From positions 12,914,001 through 12,978,000 of the forward strand of contig BSBN01001225.1 of assembly GCA_027924645.1 (NCBI GenBank): DNA of 64,000 bases, read 5' to 3'. Below are positions 12,736 through 24,379 of this stretch, piece after piece. Every line of letters begins with the position of its first letter. Positions within the stretch are counted from its first letter, which is position 1. The notes under the pieces were generated by a model, which was not told the DNA's origin, made no database searches, and saw only the letters and a program-made list of their open reading frames with translations. The position numbers were made by a program, and so were the translations under genes. Source of the DNA: Cunninghamia lanceolata (Eukaryota; Streptophyta; Pinopsida; Cupressales; Cupressaceae).

Positions 12736-13325
12736 GAGGAATGAACCAGTACAAAAGATCAATCCTATAGAAACAAAGAAGGAGGTGGAAGAGATTTGGA
12801 GAAATAAGGAAGAGACAGAGGTTAAGGATGAATTTGTATCTACATCCGGTACAGAAGTTTCCTCCAAAAATTAAATAGAGAGCTTTGGCTCAGGGGGAGC
12901 TTTAATGAAAATCTTTTCCCCTACCAAAGAAAATGGTGCTGATGCCTCAGAATGAAGATATAAGATGTAGTCTACATGCTTGATCTATTTGTGAAAATTG
13001 CGGAAGAAAATTTGATAATGTGGTAGTTTGTGGAGCATCTGAAGTTAACTATGCATACAGGGAAAGGGTTGCCAACTTTATTGTTTGAAACATTTAATGC
13101 AAAATTAGGTTAGATCCAAAGGGTTATAAAGTGACTTCACTTAGGTAAATTCATTCACAAAAGGATTTGGAAAGGAGCAGAACAACAAAGAAGTGATCAA
13201 GGCGATTTGTGACTCAATACGTTCAAACCCTAGTTCTGCAAGCTATAGAAAAGGTATTTACAATCTTTGATTTGCCCTAATTTCATAGAGAACTTTGTTT
13301 TAAAGAAATTTGAATTCATTTACAA
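12736..13325 (+). other. Non-coding spacer of element I
   Basis: No conserved domain. A PPT-like ctcagggggagc lies near 12890. This is where a copia pol would be expected to start, and none is present. Confidence 0.55.
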
Positions 13326-15904
13326 ATGGCTATGTTGAGGGTTATAGAGGTCACTGAGAAGCCACAACCTAAATTCAAGAAATACCCTACAAAATCTATT
13401 GAAGACGACTCGCTGGGCGCATTTTTGACTATTCCATATGGGGTTTTGCCAACATAGGATATAAGGATTTACATTCATGGAAAGATGGAAGAATATGATC
13501 ACAGTAAGTTAGGGAATATGTGGGTAAAAGAACTTATTGGAGATGACTTTGCCCTAAAATCTGAATACCAAAACCTAGTCACCAAGAAGATTGATGTATG
13601 GCAATGGTTTCCAAGCTTTTGTTTTGATCACAAATGGTTAGATTGGCACTAATCAGAATTCATGATAAGTTTTTTGGACTGATATGCCTAGAACGATAAC
13701 AAAAGAGGTGATTAGACAAGTTACAAGTCTATGCTCCATCAGACTTGTTCCTGTGCTAAAATTGATAAAAAATGAGGTTGTAATGAAACTAATAGGTGCA
13801 ACATTTGATAAGAGAGATTTAACTGTCAATCCTATTAGGAATCTAGTTGTGAAATATGCAATGATGATGATTGGTTACAAGATCTATTTAACTAACAGAG
13901 AAAACTTTGTATTTACCACCGTAATCAATGGGGCCTATGAAATGGTTGAAAAAGGGATAGACTATGATGTTTGTGAATTGTTAAGGCAACAACTATTGGA
14001 GAACATGAAGCAAACAAAGGAGAAGAAATATGCATTCAAATATGGAACTCTTGTTGTGTGTTTACTCTTTTATTTCCTACAAGAGCTTCCTAGAACAAAC
14101 AATGTGAGATGGTTACAAGGAAGACATGTGGCTCATTAGATTGCAGACTTCATGAGAAGTCTTGGTGATGCAAAGGCACAAGATGATGCCCTTACTACCT
14201 TCTTTGTATTTTTCCAGAAGAGGATGCATAAAAGAGAGATGATACCTAGGAAGATGGTAGAAAAATATCAAAATGACATCACTTTCCTGGTATCAACAGA
14301 TGAGTGCATGATCAAAGCTGTGGAACCAAGGTTAGTGTGGATCCTTGCTTTGGGATATGAGATCAATGAATAAGAAATTACTGATTTGGATGGTGTTTTG
14401 TTGAAGAGTCCCAAAGACACCTCTAAAGAAAGGTATGACACCTTTGAGGAAAAATCTATGGAAGTGCATATGGAGCAGAGCAAACCTTAAATAAAGAAGA
14501 AGGTTGAGAAAATGGTTGACAAGTATGTGGAGGAAATGGGAATCTCTAAGGAGCAAGGGTAGCAGGCAAGAGAAAAGGCCAAGGGAGAATCAAGTGTTGC
14601 AAAAAGTTCAGGGAGCATAAGAAGATCTAGTAGGACAACTACTACCCCTCATACAATCTAGAAGTCCTCTGGGACTATGCCCTCTACCAGAGAAAAGAGA
14701 AAATCAACTGCGAGTCCTCTGGTTGTGCAAATTACCAAGGCTGAGAAGAAGAAAACTACCACAACAGTACCACCTGCAGCCCCTACAAAGAAAAGACTAA
14801 AGCAAAAGGCAGTGAGAAAGAGGGACATAAGTGTAAATATACAAGAAGATCAAGAAGAGGAGGAAGAAGGATCACAATTGATCTGCAAAAGGAGAAATGA
14901 TGCTTCATAAGGTGAAGCAAGTGCTAAAAGGAGAAAAGTTGATATCATTAATACTAACAGTGAAGAAGAGATAGAGGAAGAAAAGAAGAAATTTGTTGAA
15001 CATATGAGAGAGCAGAAGAAAGAAGCCACCACCAAGGTGAGTCCAAAGAAGAAGAAAGCAAAAACAAGTCAGGAGAAGACTCCAAATGAGAGCAAAACAG
15101 AACTGGTAAGACCTCGCTCTCCTATGAAATTGGAAGCTTTGTTCAAGAGCATTTTGCAGCATGAGGTGTTAGGAGAGACTGCTGCCCTTTACAATGAAGC
15201 AAATGAGGTGGATAAGGCCACCATTGTTGAGGCTATTATTAAATACATCATTGTGTTAGAGGTTGACATGAGAAATATTGAAGATCAAATTCCTGTGGAG
15301 CTTTGGGATGTTTTGATGAAGAGAAGACAAGAAGCAATTCAAGAAGGAAAGATAAAAGAATATGCATTGGAAAAGGTTGGCACTACTTTTTCTATGGAAA
15401 ATAGAGCCACATTGGCTGAGTTTTACACCACTGAATTTAGGGTAAAGCAAAGGCTAACTACCCTTATGGGTAGAGATAAAAATGATTTGGAAAAACTACA
15501 AAAGGAGATAGTTGAGAAATTTTTTGACATTGCATAGAAATATGGAATGTTTTCAGAGGATACCACTCGGGAAGTTGATACTGGAAAAGAGGCTCAAGAC
15601 ATTGATGCTCAACATGAGCATGCAACAAACAATGAATATACTCAGGATAATGTTCCTCCAGTTCTGGAAGAAATAGCTTAGAAATATAAAGAAGTAGAGG
15701 AGAATGTTGAAGGAGAGACATCCACCGGTGAGGAAGTTGCAAAGGAAGATACATCCACTCCTCCTCCGGCACCAAATGGAAAAGTTACTCCTCCAAGTAA
15801 TACAGAGAACTTTGCAGAGGCAGAGAATGCAAATAAGAAAGATGATGAAGTGAAGGATGAAGCAGAAAAGAAAGAAGACCAAGAAAATAACAAGAGGAAA
15901 GATG
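13326..15904 (+). pseudogene. Extra ORF (aORF) of element I, 5' part, interrupted by element II
   Basis: Starts with ATG GCT ATG at 13326. After a frameshift around 13660 one frame runs from 13684 to 15904, broken only by TAG/TAA stops. The N-terminal ~350 residues look globular (ELIGDDFALKSEYQ, LVTKKIDVWQWFP, VVKYAMMMIGYKIYLTNREN, FKYGTLVVCLLFYFLQELP). The middle and C-terminal parts are Lys/Glu-rich with low-complexity KKK and EEE tracts and PPPAP. The globular part reminds me of unclassified 'putative plant transposon protein' extra ORFs, but this is weak recall. Function is unknown. The frame resumes at 23044 beyond element II once one copy of the TSD is discounted. Confidence 0.6.
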
Positions 15905-17146
15905 TGTTACAAGTATGTGCTAACTGGTGTTGTCATTGATGTCAACATGTTTGTGTTGTCATTGGTGCCAACTTTATTTTCTGATATTGCTAGTTGTTGA
16001 TTGATTGAAGAACACTATTTGAGTATTTTTATCCACATTTTCTCTATATTGAAGACTAGAGTATAAACCTTAGATATGATTTAGAGAAGTGTTTGAAGAT
16101 ACTAAATCTAGAATTTGGTGGTTTGAATCGTTGTGCAGAAAAATTTCTATTCACTAGTTTGAAGACTGTGCCTAGCAATGTTTGCAGAGTGACAGGGAGA
16201 TAGCATTTTTCTCTGCATTTCTTTGCAAGTTAGAATTTGGTCTTGCGGCTTTGGACTTAAGCTTATAAGGTCCTTAGCTATCTTCATTCCAAAGGATTTG
16301 TTATTTGGTGCTCCGAAAAGCAAGTTATTGATCAGTAGAGTTTGACAGTGTCTGTTGAGAAGCAGTCTGTGATGTGTCTTCAAGTGATATCTATTGTCTT
16401 CAAGTGAGATCTGTTGCGATTGGATTTGTTGACTCCCAAGTGATTCTATGTTGTTCATAGATATCTCTAGAATGTATTGAAGGCATGTGCTTGATCCACA
16501 ACCTATAATGAAGATCTTGGAAGCATGTATCTAAGTGTTCTTGATGTTGTGCACTTGTTTTGGCTGACCTGGTTAGTTACATTTGTTGCAGAAGTGATTC
16601 GTAGATTGTAGAAGCATGTCCAAGTGTGTGGAGATGTATTTGGGTCTAAACTAAGCCACGAAGTGTTCATCCTTTTTAGTGTGAGTTATAAAAGCAGAGA
16701 AGACCAGAGGAGATATTGTGCTTCAATGGAATTGAACTCAGGCACGGTGTAGATGCTACTATATCAGTTCATCCTGGCAGTGAGCCAACCCTCGGCAATG
16801 AGCTAACCCTCGGTAGTGAGCCACCCTTTGGCAGTGAGCCTTTCATTTGGGCAGTGAGCCCTTTTGACAGTGAGCCTCTTTTGATATTTGGTATTGTTAC
16901 TACATTATATTGTGAGATAACACTCACCGTGGTTTTTTCCTGTTTAGGGTTTTCCATGTAAAATTTGGTGTTCATGTGTGTATGGTGGTGACGTGTTCAT
17001 GTTTTGATTCTGCTATTCATGTTTAATGTTCATAACAGAATAAGGAGTTAAATTAAGTGGATGTGAAAGTGATATTGTGTAAAGAAGTTAAAGTTTTTGA
17101 TACAACTGATTCACCCCCCATCTCAGTTGTCTTATGCCTTTCAACA
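15905..17146 (+). mobile_element. Element II 5' LTR
   Basis: 1242 bp, about 199 bp shorter than its partner. The segment at 22364-22555 of the 3' LTR, containing atgccgacctt twice, is missing here after ..gtgttcatcc (~16675). A cagtgagcc minirepeat block sits at 16774-16877. Confidence 0.9.
16774..16877 (+). repeat. CAGTGAGCC minirepeats in LTR of element II
   Basis: About six degenerate tandem units of 16-20 bp with the core ggcagtgagccaaccct. A matching block lies in the 3' LTR at 22648-22772, and a shorter gtgagtcc version in the LTRs of element I. Confidence 0.85.
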
Positions 17147-17148
17147 AT

Positions 17149-17160
17149 TGGTATCAAATC
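17149..17160 (+). other. Element II primer binding site
   Basis: TGGTATCAAATC, two bases after the LTR end; one to two changes from the initiator-Met primer site TGGTATCAGAGC. Confidence 0.85.
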
Positions 17161-17204
17161 TAGGTTCCTTGGAAGAAAGCCTAATAACTTAAGGTAGATT
17201 CAGG

Positions 17205-18090
17205 ATGGCACACAAGAAAGACAATCCTTAGTTCTATGGATCTAACTACGCCTACTGGAAGGTACAGATGTAAAGTTATCTTATCTCTATTGGTTATCAT
17301 GTTTGGATAATGGTTAAAGATAAGTACACAGTGCCTAAAGATGGTTTGCAGTTTGAAGAAGAGATTAAAGATTTTGAGGCCAATCACAAAGCTAAAATGC
17401 CCTATTAAATGCCCTGTCTAACACTGAAATGGAAAAAGTTGTGGATCTGGAAACTGCTCATGATATTTGGGATAAGTTGAAGAAAATTTATGAAGGTGAT
17501 GCATCTGTCAAGAAGGCTAAGTTGCAAAACTTAAAGACCACATATGAAACCATGCGAATGTTTGAAGATGAGAACATAACAAGCTACATACAGAAGATTG
17601 ATGAAGTTGTCAGCAGCATCAAGGGTCTTGGTGGAAAATTAAAGGATGAGGATGTGGTGGATAAGATACTCAAAACTCTTCCCAAATCTTATAGTCACAA
17701 GGTATCTGCCATTGAAGAATTGTTTGATATGGGCAAACTTTCAAAAGATTAATTGCTTGGTAAAATGATTGCTTTTGAGATGAGAAAGTTTGGCACTACT
17801 AATGGCCCTGTGAAAACTGAGACTACTTTCAAGGCCAAGGAAGAAACTAAGAATGCTAGATTAGAGAAATATGCTGTGGAATTAGATGAAGAAGACTTTA
17901 CAAAGCTTGAGGCAAAATTTGCAAGCAAAATAAAAAGGGGCAGCAGAGGAAAGTTCAAAGGTAAGTTACCTTTCAAATGTTTCAATTGAGGTAAAATTGG
18001 TCACTATGCTCCAAGATGCCTTGACAGAGCTTTGAAAATTAATGAAAATAAAGGAAATATGGTAAGAAATAGTTACTATGTTAGAGATGA
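17205..18090 (+). pseudogene. gag: Copia Gag (element II), frameshifted
   Basis: Structural Gag polyprotein. The ATG at 17205 opens a frame with FYGSNYAYWKVQM, typical of the copia Gag start (DUF4219/UBN2 type). A one-base loss near 17397 moves it to the frame of 17429-17752, which has AHDIWDKLKKIYEGD and LGGKLKDEDVVDKILKTLP. It continues after a stop at 17750 through 17753-17989. A zinc knuckle follows with CFN then TGA in place of the second Cys, then GKIGHYAPRC. A further frameshift lies before 18102. Non-functional. Confidence 0.9.
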
Positions 18091-18500
18091 TGATGGTGTA
18101 ATTGATGATGAATCAAATTTTGATGATGGCAATAGCAGTGAATGCTTGTTTATTGCACTTAGAAAAGAACCTATTTTCTGCTAATCTTGTAAGCTCATGT
18201 GTGAAGGAAAAAATTCCAGGAGAGTTGTCTGTATTTCATGCTGATAAGGAAGATGAATGGATCATTGACAACATATGTTCAAATCACATGACAGGAGATA
18301 AGAGTAAGTTTGTTAAGTTTGAAAAGTATGATGGAGGACTTGTTAGGTTTGGTGATGATGCAACTGGTAAGATTTGTGGAAAATGATCTATTACTTTTGA
18401 TGGCAAGCATAATACATATGACGTTCTTTATGTCAAGGGCCTAAAGAATAATCTTCTAAGTGTTGGATAAATGTGTGACAAAGGGTATAATCTTGTGTTC
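18091..18500 (+). pseudogene. Copia aspartic protease (element II), active site lost
   Basis: The protease would cut the polyprotein. The signature appears as EWIIDNICSNHMTGDKSKF; copia proteases have D-S/T-G here, so Ser-Gly are replaced by Asn-Ile. VRFGDDATGKICGK and, after a TGA, FDGKHNTYDVLYVKGLKNNLLSVG follow as in the family. Readable ORF 18102-18386. Confidence 0.85.
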
Positions 18501-19703
18501 AAGGACAATGGATGTAAGATAAAGAATAGCTCTGGAACCTTAATTGCTGTTGGTAAGAAGACTCATGGTAATGCCTATCATTTGAAAGGTGCTAAAAATT
18601 GTTGTTTGTTGGCTAAGACGGATGAAAGTTGGCTATGATACAAGAGAATGTGTCACATTAACTTCAATAATCTGGTTAGAATAAGCACTATTCAAGCTGT
18701 AAGAGATCTACCAAAGATTGTGAAGCCTGCCAATGTTATATGCAAGGAATGCCAGTTTGGGAAGATGACAAAGATTACTTTCAGATGCAAAGAATAATCC
18801 TCTACCGGTTTGTTGGAGTTGGTGCATACAGACCTGTGTGGTCCCACAAGAACAAGAAGTCTGCAAGGTGAAAGGTATTTTATGCTTCTTATTGATGATT
18901 TTTTAAGAATGACTTGGGTTACTTTTCTTAGAGAAAAAATAGAAGCATTAGAAAAATTCAAAGCATTCAAAGCTATGGTTGAAAATGAGTTGGATTTGAG
19001 AATCAAGTGCTTAAGGTCTAACAAAGGTGGTGAGTTTACTTCAAGTGAGTTCAATGCTTTTTGTGAAGAACATGGAATAAAGAGACATTTGTCTACCCTC
19101 CAGACTCCTCAACAAAATGGAGTTGTCGAAAGGAAGAATAGAACTGTTCAAGAAGTTGCCAGAGCAATGATCAAGAAAGCAAACCTACCAGAAGTATACT
19201 GGACAGAAGTAATACACATTGCTGTCTACATTCAGAACAGAGTGCAAATCAGAGCAGAAGAAACAAAGGCACCTTATGAGATGTGGTATGGTAGAACTCC
19301 TACTATCAAATACTTCAAAGTTTTTGGAAGCAAATGCTACATCAGAAGAGATGAAGAATTAGGAAAGTTTGATGCTAGATGTGATGAAGGTATATTTCTT
19401 GGGTATTCTGCTAAGAGCAAGGCTTACCGGTGCTATAACAAAAGACTGAGAAATATCATTGAAAGTGCAAATGTGAAGGTAGATGAAGATATTCAAGCAA
19501 ATGGATATGGGTCAGATGGACCTACTAATACAAAAAAGGTTGAAAAAGGGAAAGAAAAGGAAGTTCAGATTGAAGAGCAAGTTACTCCAGAAGAAGAAGA
19601 AGAAGAAACTCAAGATGAAGCTCCAATAAGAATTCCAAAAACTCCCACGTATGTATAAAGAGATCATTCTAAAAATCAGATTATTGGTGACAAAAAGAAA
19701 AGT
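18501..19703 (+). pseudogene. Copia integrase (element II), catalytic Asp changed
   Basis: GAG-pre-integrase and zinc-binding region (18510-18800: CHINFNNL, CKECQFGKMTK) with stops, then an open stretch 18810-19658 with the core. HTDLCGP holds the first Asp, LRSNKGGEF has Asn where the second catalytic Asp (RSD) is expected, and NGVVERKNRTVQEVAR gives the Glu. The GKFDARCDEGIFLGYS segment of copia integrase C-termini follows, then an acidic linker. The Asp-to-Asn change and the TAA at 19656 would inactivate it. Confidence 0.9.
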
Positions 19704-21237
19704 GTGATGACAAGAAGTAGGGCTAGAGAAGAACAAATAAATCTCTGTCTACTTTCAAAGGTGGAACCTAAAATAGTAAATGAAGCATGCAATGATGAGC
19801 ATTGGGTTAAGGCTATGGAAGAAGAATTACTGCAAATTGAGAAGAACAAGTCTCAGGAACTTGTCTCCAGACCTGTAAAAAAGAATATAATTGGAACAAA
19901 GTTGGTTTTCTGAAACAAACTGAATGAAGCTAGAGAAGTTGTGAGAAATAAGGAAAGACTTGTGTGTAAAGGCTACTCACAGTGGAAGAAATTGACTATG
20001 AAGAGACCTATGCTCTGGTGGCAAGAATGGAAGCTATCAGATTGTTTTTGGCATTTGTAGCACATAAAATTTTTAAGGTATATCAAATAGATGTAAAATC
20101 TACTTTCCTGAATGGTGAACTAGAAGAAGAGGTCTACATAGAGCAACCAGATGGGTTCCAGTTTTCAGACAAACCAGACATGGTATGCACGTTGAAGAAG
20201 ACTTTGTATGGATTGAAGCAAGCTCCTAGAGCTTGGTATGCAAGACTAGATAATTATCTGTTACAACAGGGTTTTAGTAAAGGGTCCGCAGATAGTAATT
20301 TGTATATCAAGGTAAGCAAAGATCAAATTTTGATTATTGAAGTCTATGTAGATGATATCATATTTGGTGGAAATGAAGAGATGTGCAAGAATTTTGCAAA
20401 TGAAATGCAAAAGGAATTTGAGATGTCTATGTGTGGTGAGATAAACTTCTTTCTTGGAATGCAAATCAATCAAAAAGATAAAGGCCTTTTCATTTCTTAG
20501 TCAAAGTATGTTAGGGAATTACTGAACAAGTTTAGAATGGAGGACTCTAAGCTGATCAAAGCAAGTACAGATCAATGATTGGAGGACTACTTTACCTGGT
20601 AGCTACCAGACCAGATATCATGCATGTAGTCTGTCTTGTGGCCAGATTTCAATTAGATACCAAAGAATCACATGTGATGGTAGTAAAGAGGATATTCAGG
20701 TATTTGAAGGGCACTCCTGATCATGGCTTGTAGTATACTAAGAACAATGATTTTTCTTTAAGTGCCTACACAGATGCATATTGGGCTGGATGTGCTGATG
20801 ACAGGAAAAGCACAAGTGGAGGTGCATTCTTTCTTGGAGATAGGGCCATGTCCTAGCATAGCAAGAAACAAGAATCAATCTCCTTGTCTACTGCAGAGGT
20901 GGAATACATTGCTGCAGTATCATGCTGCACTTAGGTGCTATAGATGAAACGAACCTTGAAGGATAACAAAGTTGAGTATGATGGGCCAATCCCTATTCTT
21001 TGTGATAACACAAGTACCATAAACATTTCAAAGAATCCAGTGATGCATTCAAAGACAAAGCACATTTCAATTAAGTATCACTTTTTGAGAGAGAAAGTCA
21101 CAGAGAATGAGGTGAAGCTTGAGTATGTGCCTACAAAAGATCAAGTTGCTAATATATTCACTAAGGCTCTTCCAAAAGACACATTTGAGTATCTCCAGGA
21201 GAAATCAGGGGTTATTGCCCCTCCTTCCCCGAACTAG
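19704..21237 (+). pseudogene. Copia reverse transcriptase and RNase H (element II)
   Basis: RT begins with EACNDEHWVKAMEEEL and breaks at TGA (19911) and a frameshift near 19978. It continues at 19982-20500 with [39 protein letters not shown] and the catalytic [10 protein letters not shown] (Asp-Asp intact, 20345-20356). A deletion around 20567 removes the segment between KAST and SMIGGLLYL. RNase H follows: RYLKGTPDHGL, AYTDAYWAGCADDRKSTSGG, SISLSTAEVEYIAA, and 20944-21237 with ILCDNTSTINISKNP, KHISIKYHFLRE and QVANIFTKALP. Broken by several TAG/TGA stops. Confidence 0.92.
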
Positions 21238-21597
21238 ATGCATAAAGAAGATACATCAGTCTAGTGTGCTTCAAAGTAAATTTCTCCTTTTTGAATTGAT
21301 GATGGAGGCTACCTCTCAGGGGGAGAAGGTAGTGGTTTGAGATGATTGTTGCATTCAAGGGGAGTAAAGAATGATTTTAGATTGATCAAAGCAGTTGTGT
21401 GCAAGTATGTGCAGTAGAAGAGATGTGATGCCCTTTTCCATTTATGTCAAAGGAGGAAAGAAATCATGTGAAAAACTCAGGGGGAGAAAGAGTCTAGATG
21501 TGTAAAAAGAAAGGGGGAGTTTTGATGCAAAACTGTGTCTTGATGGCGGAACATGTTTTTCACATCATATGTTTCCATAAATGACAAAGGGGAATAT
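21238..21597 (+). other. 3' untranslated region and polypurine tract of element II
   Basis: Contains repeated ctcagggggag/aaagggggag tracts (about 21315, 21478, 21510); the last, gacaaaggggaatat, abuts the LTR at 21598 and is the likely plus-strand primer. Multiple internal G-rich tracts of this kind are common in long copia elements. Confidence 0.75.
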
Positions 21598-23038
21598 TGT
21601 TGCAAGTATGTGCTAACTGGTGTTGTCATTGATGTCAACATGTTTGTGTTGTCATTGGTGCCAACTGTATCTTCTGATATTGTTGTTTGTTGATTGATTG
21701 AAGAACACTATCTGAGTATTTTGCTCTGCATTTATTTGTATTGAAGACCAGAGCATGAACCTTAGATATGATTTAGAGAAGTGTTTGAAGATGCTAAATC
21801 TAGAATTTGGTTGTCCAGATCGCTGTGCAGGAAAAGTTCTATTCACCAGTTTGAAGACTATGCCTGGCAATGTTTGCAGAGTGATAGGGAGATAACATTT
21901 TGCTCCGTATTTCTCTGCAAGTTGGAATTTGGTCTTGCGGCTCTGGACTTAAGCTTATAAGGTCCTTAGATATCTTCATTCCCAAGGATTTGTTATTTGA
22001 TGCTCCGAAAACAAGTTATTGATCAATAGAGTTTGACAATGTCCGTTGAGAAGTAGTCTGTGATGTGTCTTCAAGTGATATTTGTTGTCTTCAAGTGATA
22101 TCTATTGTGGTTGGATTTGTTGACTCCCAAGTGATTCTATGTTGTTCATAGATGTCTCCAGAATGTATTGAAGGCGTGTGCTTGATCCACAAGCTACAAT
22201 GAAGATCTTGGAAGCATGTATCTAAGTGTTCTTGATGTTGTGCACTTGTTGTGGCCGACCTGGTTTGTTACATTTGTTACGGAAGTGATTCATGGATTGT
22301 AGAAGCATGTCCAAGCATGTGAAGACGTATTTGGGTCCAAACTAATCCATGAAGTGTTCATCCTTCATTCTTTTGCTCTGCAATTTTGTTTAGGTCTAGT
22401 CCTAATTTGATTTATGTATGTATGCCGACCTTGGAGATAGTTGCAATGGTTGTAGAATGTAATGCCGACCTTGATGTACATTCTGAGGTTGATGATAGGT
22501 ATAAATGAATGTAATAAATTTGTGATTGAGGGGTCATGAGCGAAGATAAAGTGTGAGTTATAAAAGCAGAGCAGACCAGAGGAGATATTGTGCTTCAATG
22601 GAATTGAACTCAGGCATGGTGTAGATGCTACTATATCAGTTCATCGTAGCAGTGAACCAACCCTTGGCAGTGATCCAAACCCTGACAGTGAGCCAACCCT
22701 GGCAATGAGCCAACCCTCAGCAGTGAGCCACCCTTTGATAGTGAGCCTTTCATTTGGGCAGTGAGACTCTTTTGATATTTGGTATTGTTACTACATTATA
22801 TTGTGAGCTAACACTCACCATAGTTTTTCCCTGTTTAGGGTTTTCCACGTAAAAATCTGGTGTTCATATGTGTATGGTGTTGATGTGTTGATGTTTTGAT
22901 TCTTCTATTCACGTTTAATGTTCATAAAAAAATAAGGAGTTAAATTAAGTGGATGTGAAAGTGATATTGTGTAAAGAAGTTAAACTTTTTGATACAACTA
23001 ATTCACCCCCCCTCTTAGTTGTCTTGTGCTTTTCAACA
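21598..23038 (+). mobile_element. Element II 3' LTR
   Basis: 1441 bp from TGTTGCAAGTATGTG to ..CTTTTCAACA. It matches the 5' LTR except for an extra ~199 bp at about 22364-22555. Part of the extra piece resembles the LTRs of element I (gccgacct..), so a deletion in the 5' copy is likelier than an insertion here. Confidence 0.9.
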
Positions 23039-23043
23039 AGATG

Positions 23044-24060
23044 AAAATAAGAATAAGGATGCATCCAAAGATGCAAAAACAAAGGAAGAAAATCCAGAAA
23101 ACTTCAGCAAGAATAAGGAAAAGGAATTGAAAGATAAAGTTGTGGAGATTACAAAGTCTTCCGGTGAATCCTCTGGCTCCTTTGGAGATTCCTTGAAGAA
23201 TCTACTAAGTATGCAGCTTAATTTCTAGCCTATTGTATCATCAGAACTACTTCAACTTCCGATGCAATAGGGAAGTATAGATCTAGACAAAATTTCCCCC
23301 CTCCACAAGCTACAATTGGGAGATGTATTCCATGCATCTGCTCAAAAGGAAGTTATAGAGACTCATCAAAAGAGTGGAGAACTGATGGATGAAGCAGTGA
23401 AGGCATTGCAAGAGGCCATACCCGGTGCAAACATCAACACATTACTTTTTGGTATAGAAAAATTAAAGCTATTAATTGATTCTTTTAAAGAATATGCCTC
23501 TGGTCTCAAAGGATAAATTGAAAATGAGGTTGAAAAGAGAATAAGTGATAAGAGAATGATGGAGATCACTGAGAAATGTGCTCTTGCACATAAAAGGTTT
23601 CAAGAAACTCTGAAGGATGCACAATAATGTGTAGATGAGGCAAAGGCTCTTTATCAGTTTGGTATGAAGTGGCCCAAATTTACACAGAGCATCAAAAGGA
23701 GATGGACTCATTTGAGTCCTAGATTAACAATGCTTCCAGTTCCTATGATCTGACACTTGATCTTACTGGAGATAGAAGGAATGCAATAGAAGATTTGCAT
23801 AAGAAATTCTTTTAGTTGCAGGCTCAAAAAGAGCATATCATTTTGTAGTTCAGAGAAATAAGGGACTTGGTGAATCCCAAATTCATGCTTGTTTCTAGAG
23901 CCCTCTTGAGTGCCACCAAAGCCACATAGATGAATCCTATACCGAGCACTTTGGAAGATGGAGAAGAGATATTGATGGAGTTTGAAACTCAATGCAGATT
24001 GCTTGGGGAAGCCAAGAAGGCATGAGATGAAGGAAAACAAGAGTAGCAAACCTAGGTGCA
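23044..24060 (+). pseudogene. Extra ORF of element I, 3' part, coiled-coil C-terminus
   Basis: The Lys/Asp-rich sequence (DASKDAKTKEENPENF..) continues the frame that stops being readable at 15904. The segment 23316-23516 reads as an alpha-helical protein (IETHQKSGELMDEAVKALQEA, FGIEKLKLLIDSF). Later there are coiled-coil pieces (EKRISDKRMMEITEKCA, AQKEHI) and TAG/TAA stops. No known domain is recognised. Together with 13326-15904 the protein would exceed 1000 residues. Context is immediately before the polypurine region and 3' LTR of I. Confidence 0.6.
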
Positions 24061-24379
24061 AATGTTACAAGTGCCAAATTCATTCGGTTAGCAACATTTC
24101 TTAATTTTTATGAATTTTCAAGTATTCAATTTCAGATTCTTTGTACATATGTGGAGTATATAGAGTAATTTCTGGTAAATTTTTTTGGTTTTGCTTCGGT
24201 ACATGACTTAGGGGGAGTCAATTCAAATCTTTTAGCTTGTACATATGCATATATTTCTCAGGGGGAGATCCGATACATATTAGAACAATGGTTGGAGGCA
24301 CCCTTTGCCCTTGATGTCAAAGGGGGAGAATGTTTTGGAGATATTTTGACATGTTGCCATCAATGACAAAGGGAGAGAT
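24061..24379 (+). other. 3' untranslated region and polypurine tract of element I
   Basis: Holds three G-rich tracts (tagggggagtc ~24210, cagggggagatc ~24258, aagggggagaatg ~24320); the last, acaaagggagagat, touches the LTR start at 24380. The layout parallels that of element II. Confidence 0.75.

Larger units (their letters stand above)
15905..23038 (+). mobile_element. Element II: decayed Ty1/copia retrotransposon nested in the aORF of I
   Basis: Bounded by TGTTAC..TTCAACA with a perfect 5-bp TSD agatg (15900-15904 and 23039-23043), 7134 bp in all. LTRs are 15905-17146 and 21598-23038. Between them are a PBS, Gag, protease, integrase, RT, RNase H and a polypurine tract, all on the plus strand in the order typical of copia. 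Every domain carries stops or frameshifts, and catalytic residues are lost in protease and integrase. Confidence 0.93.
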
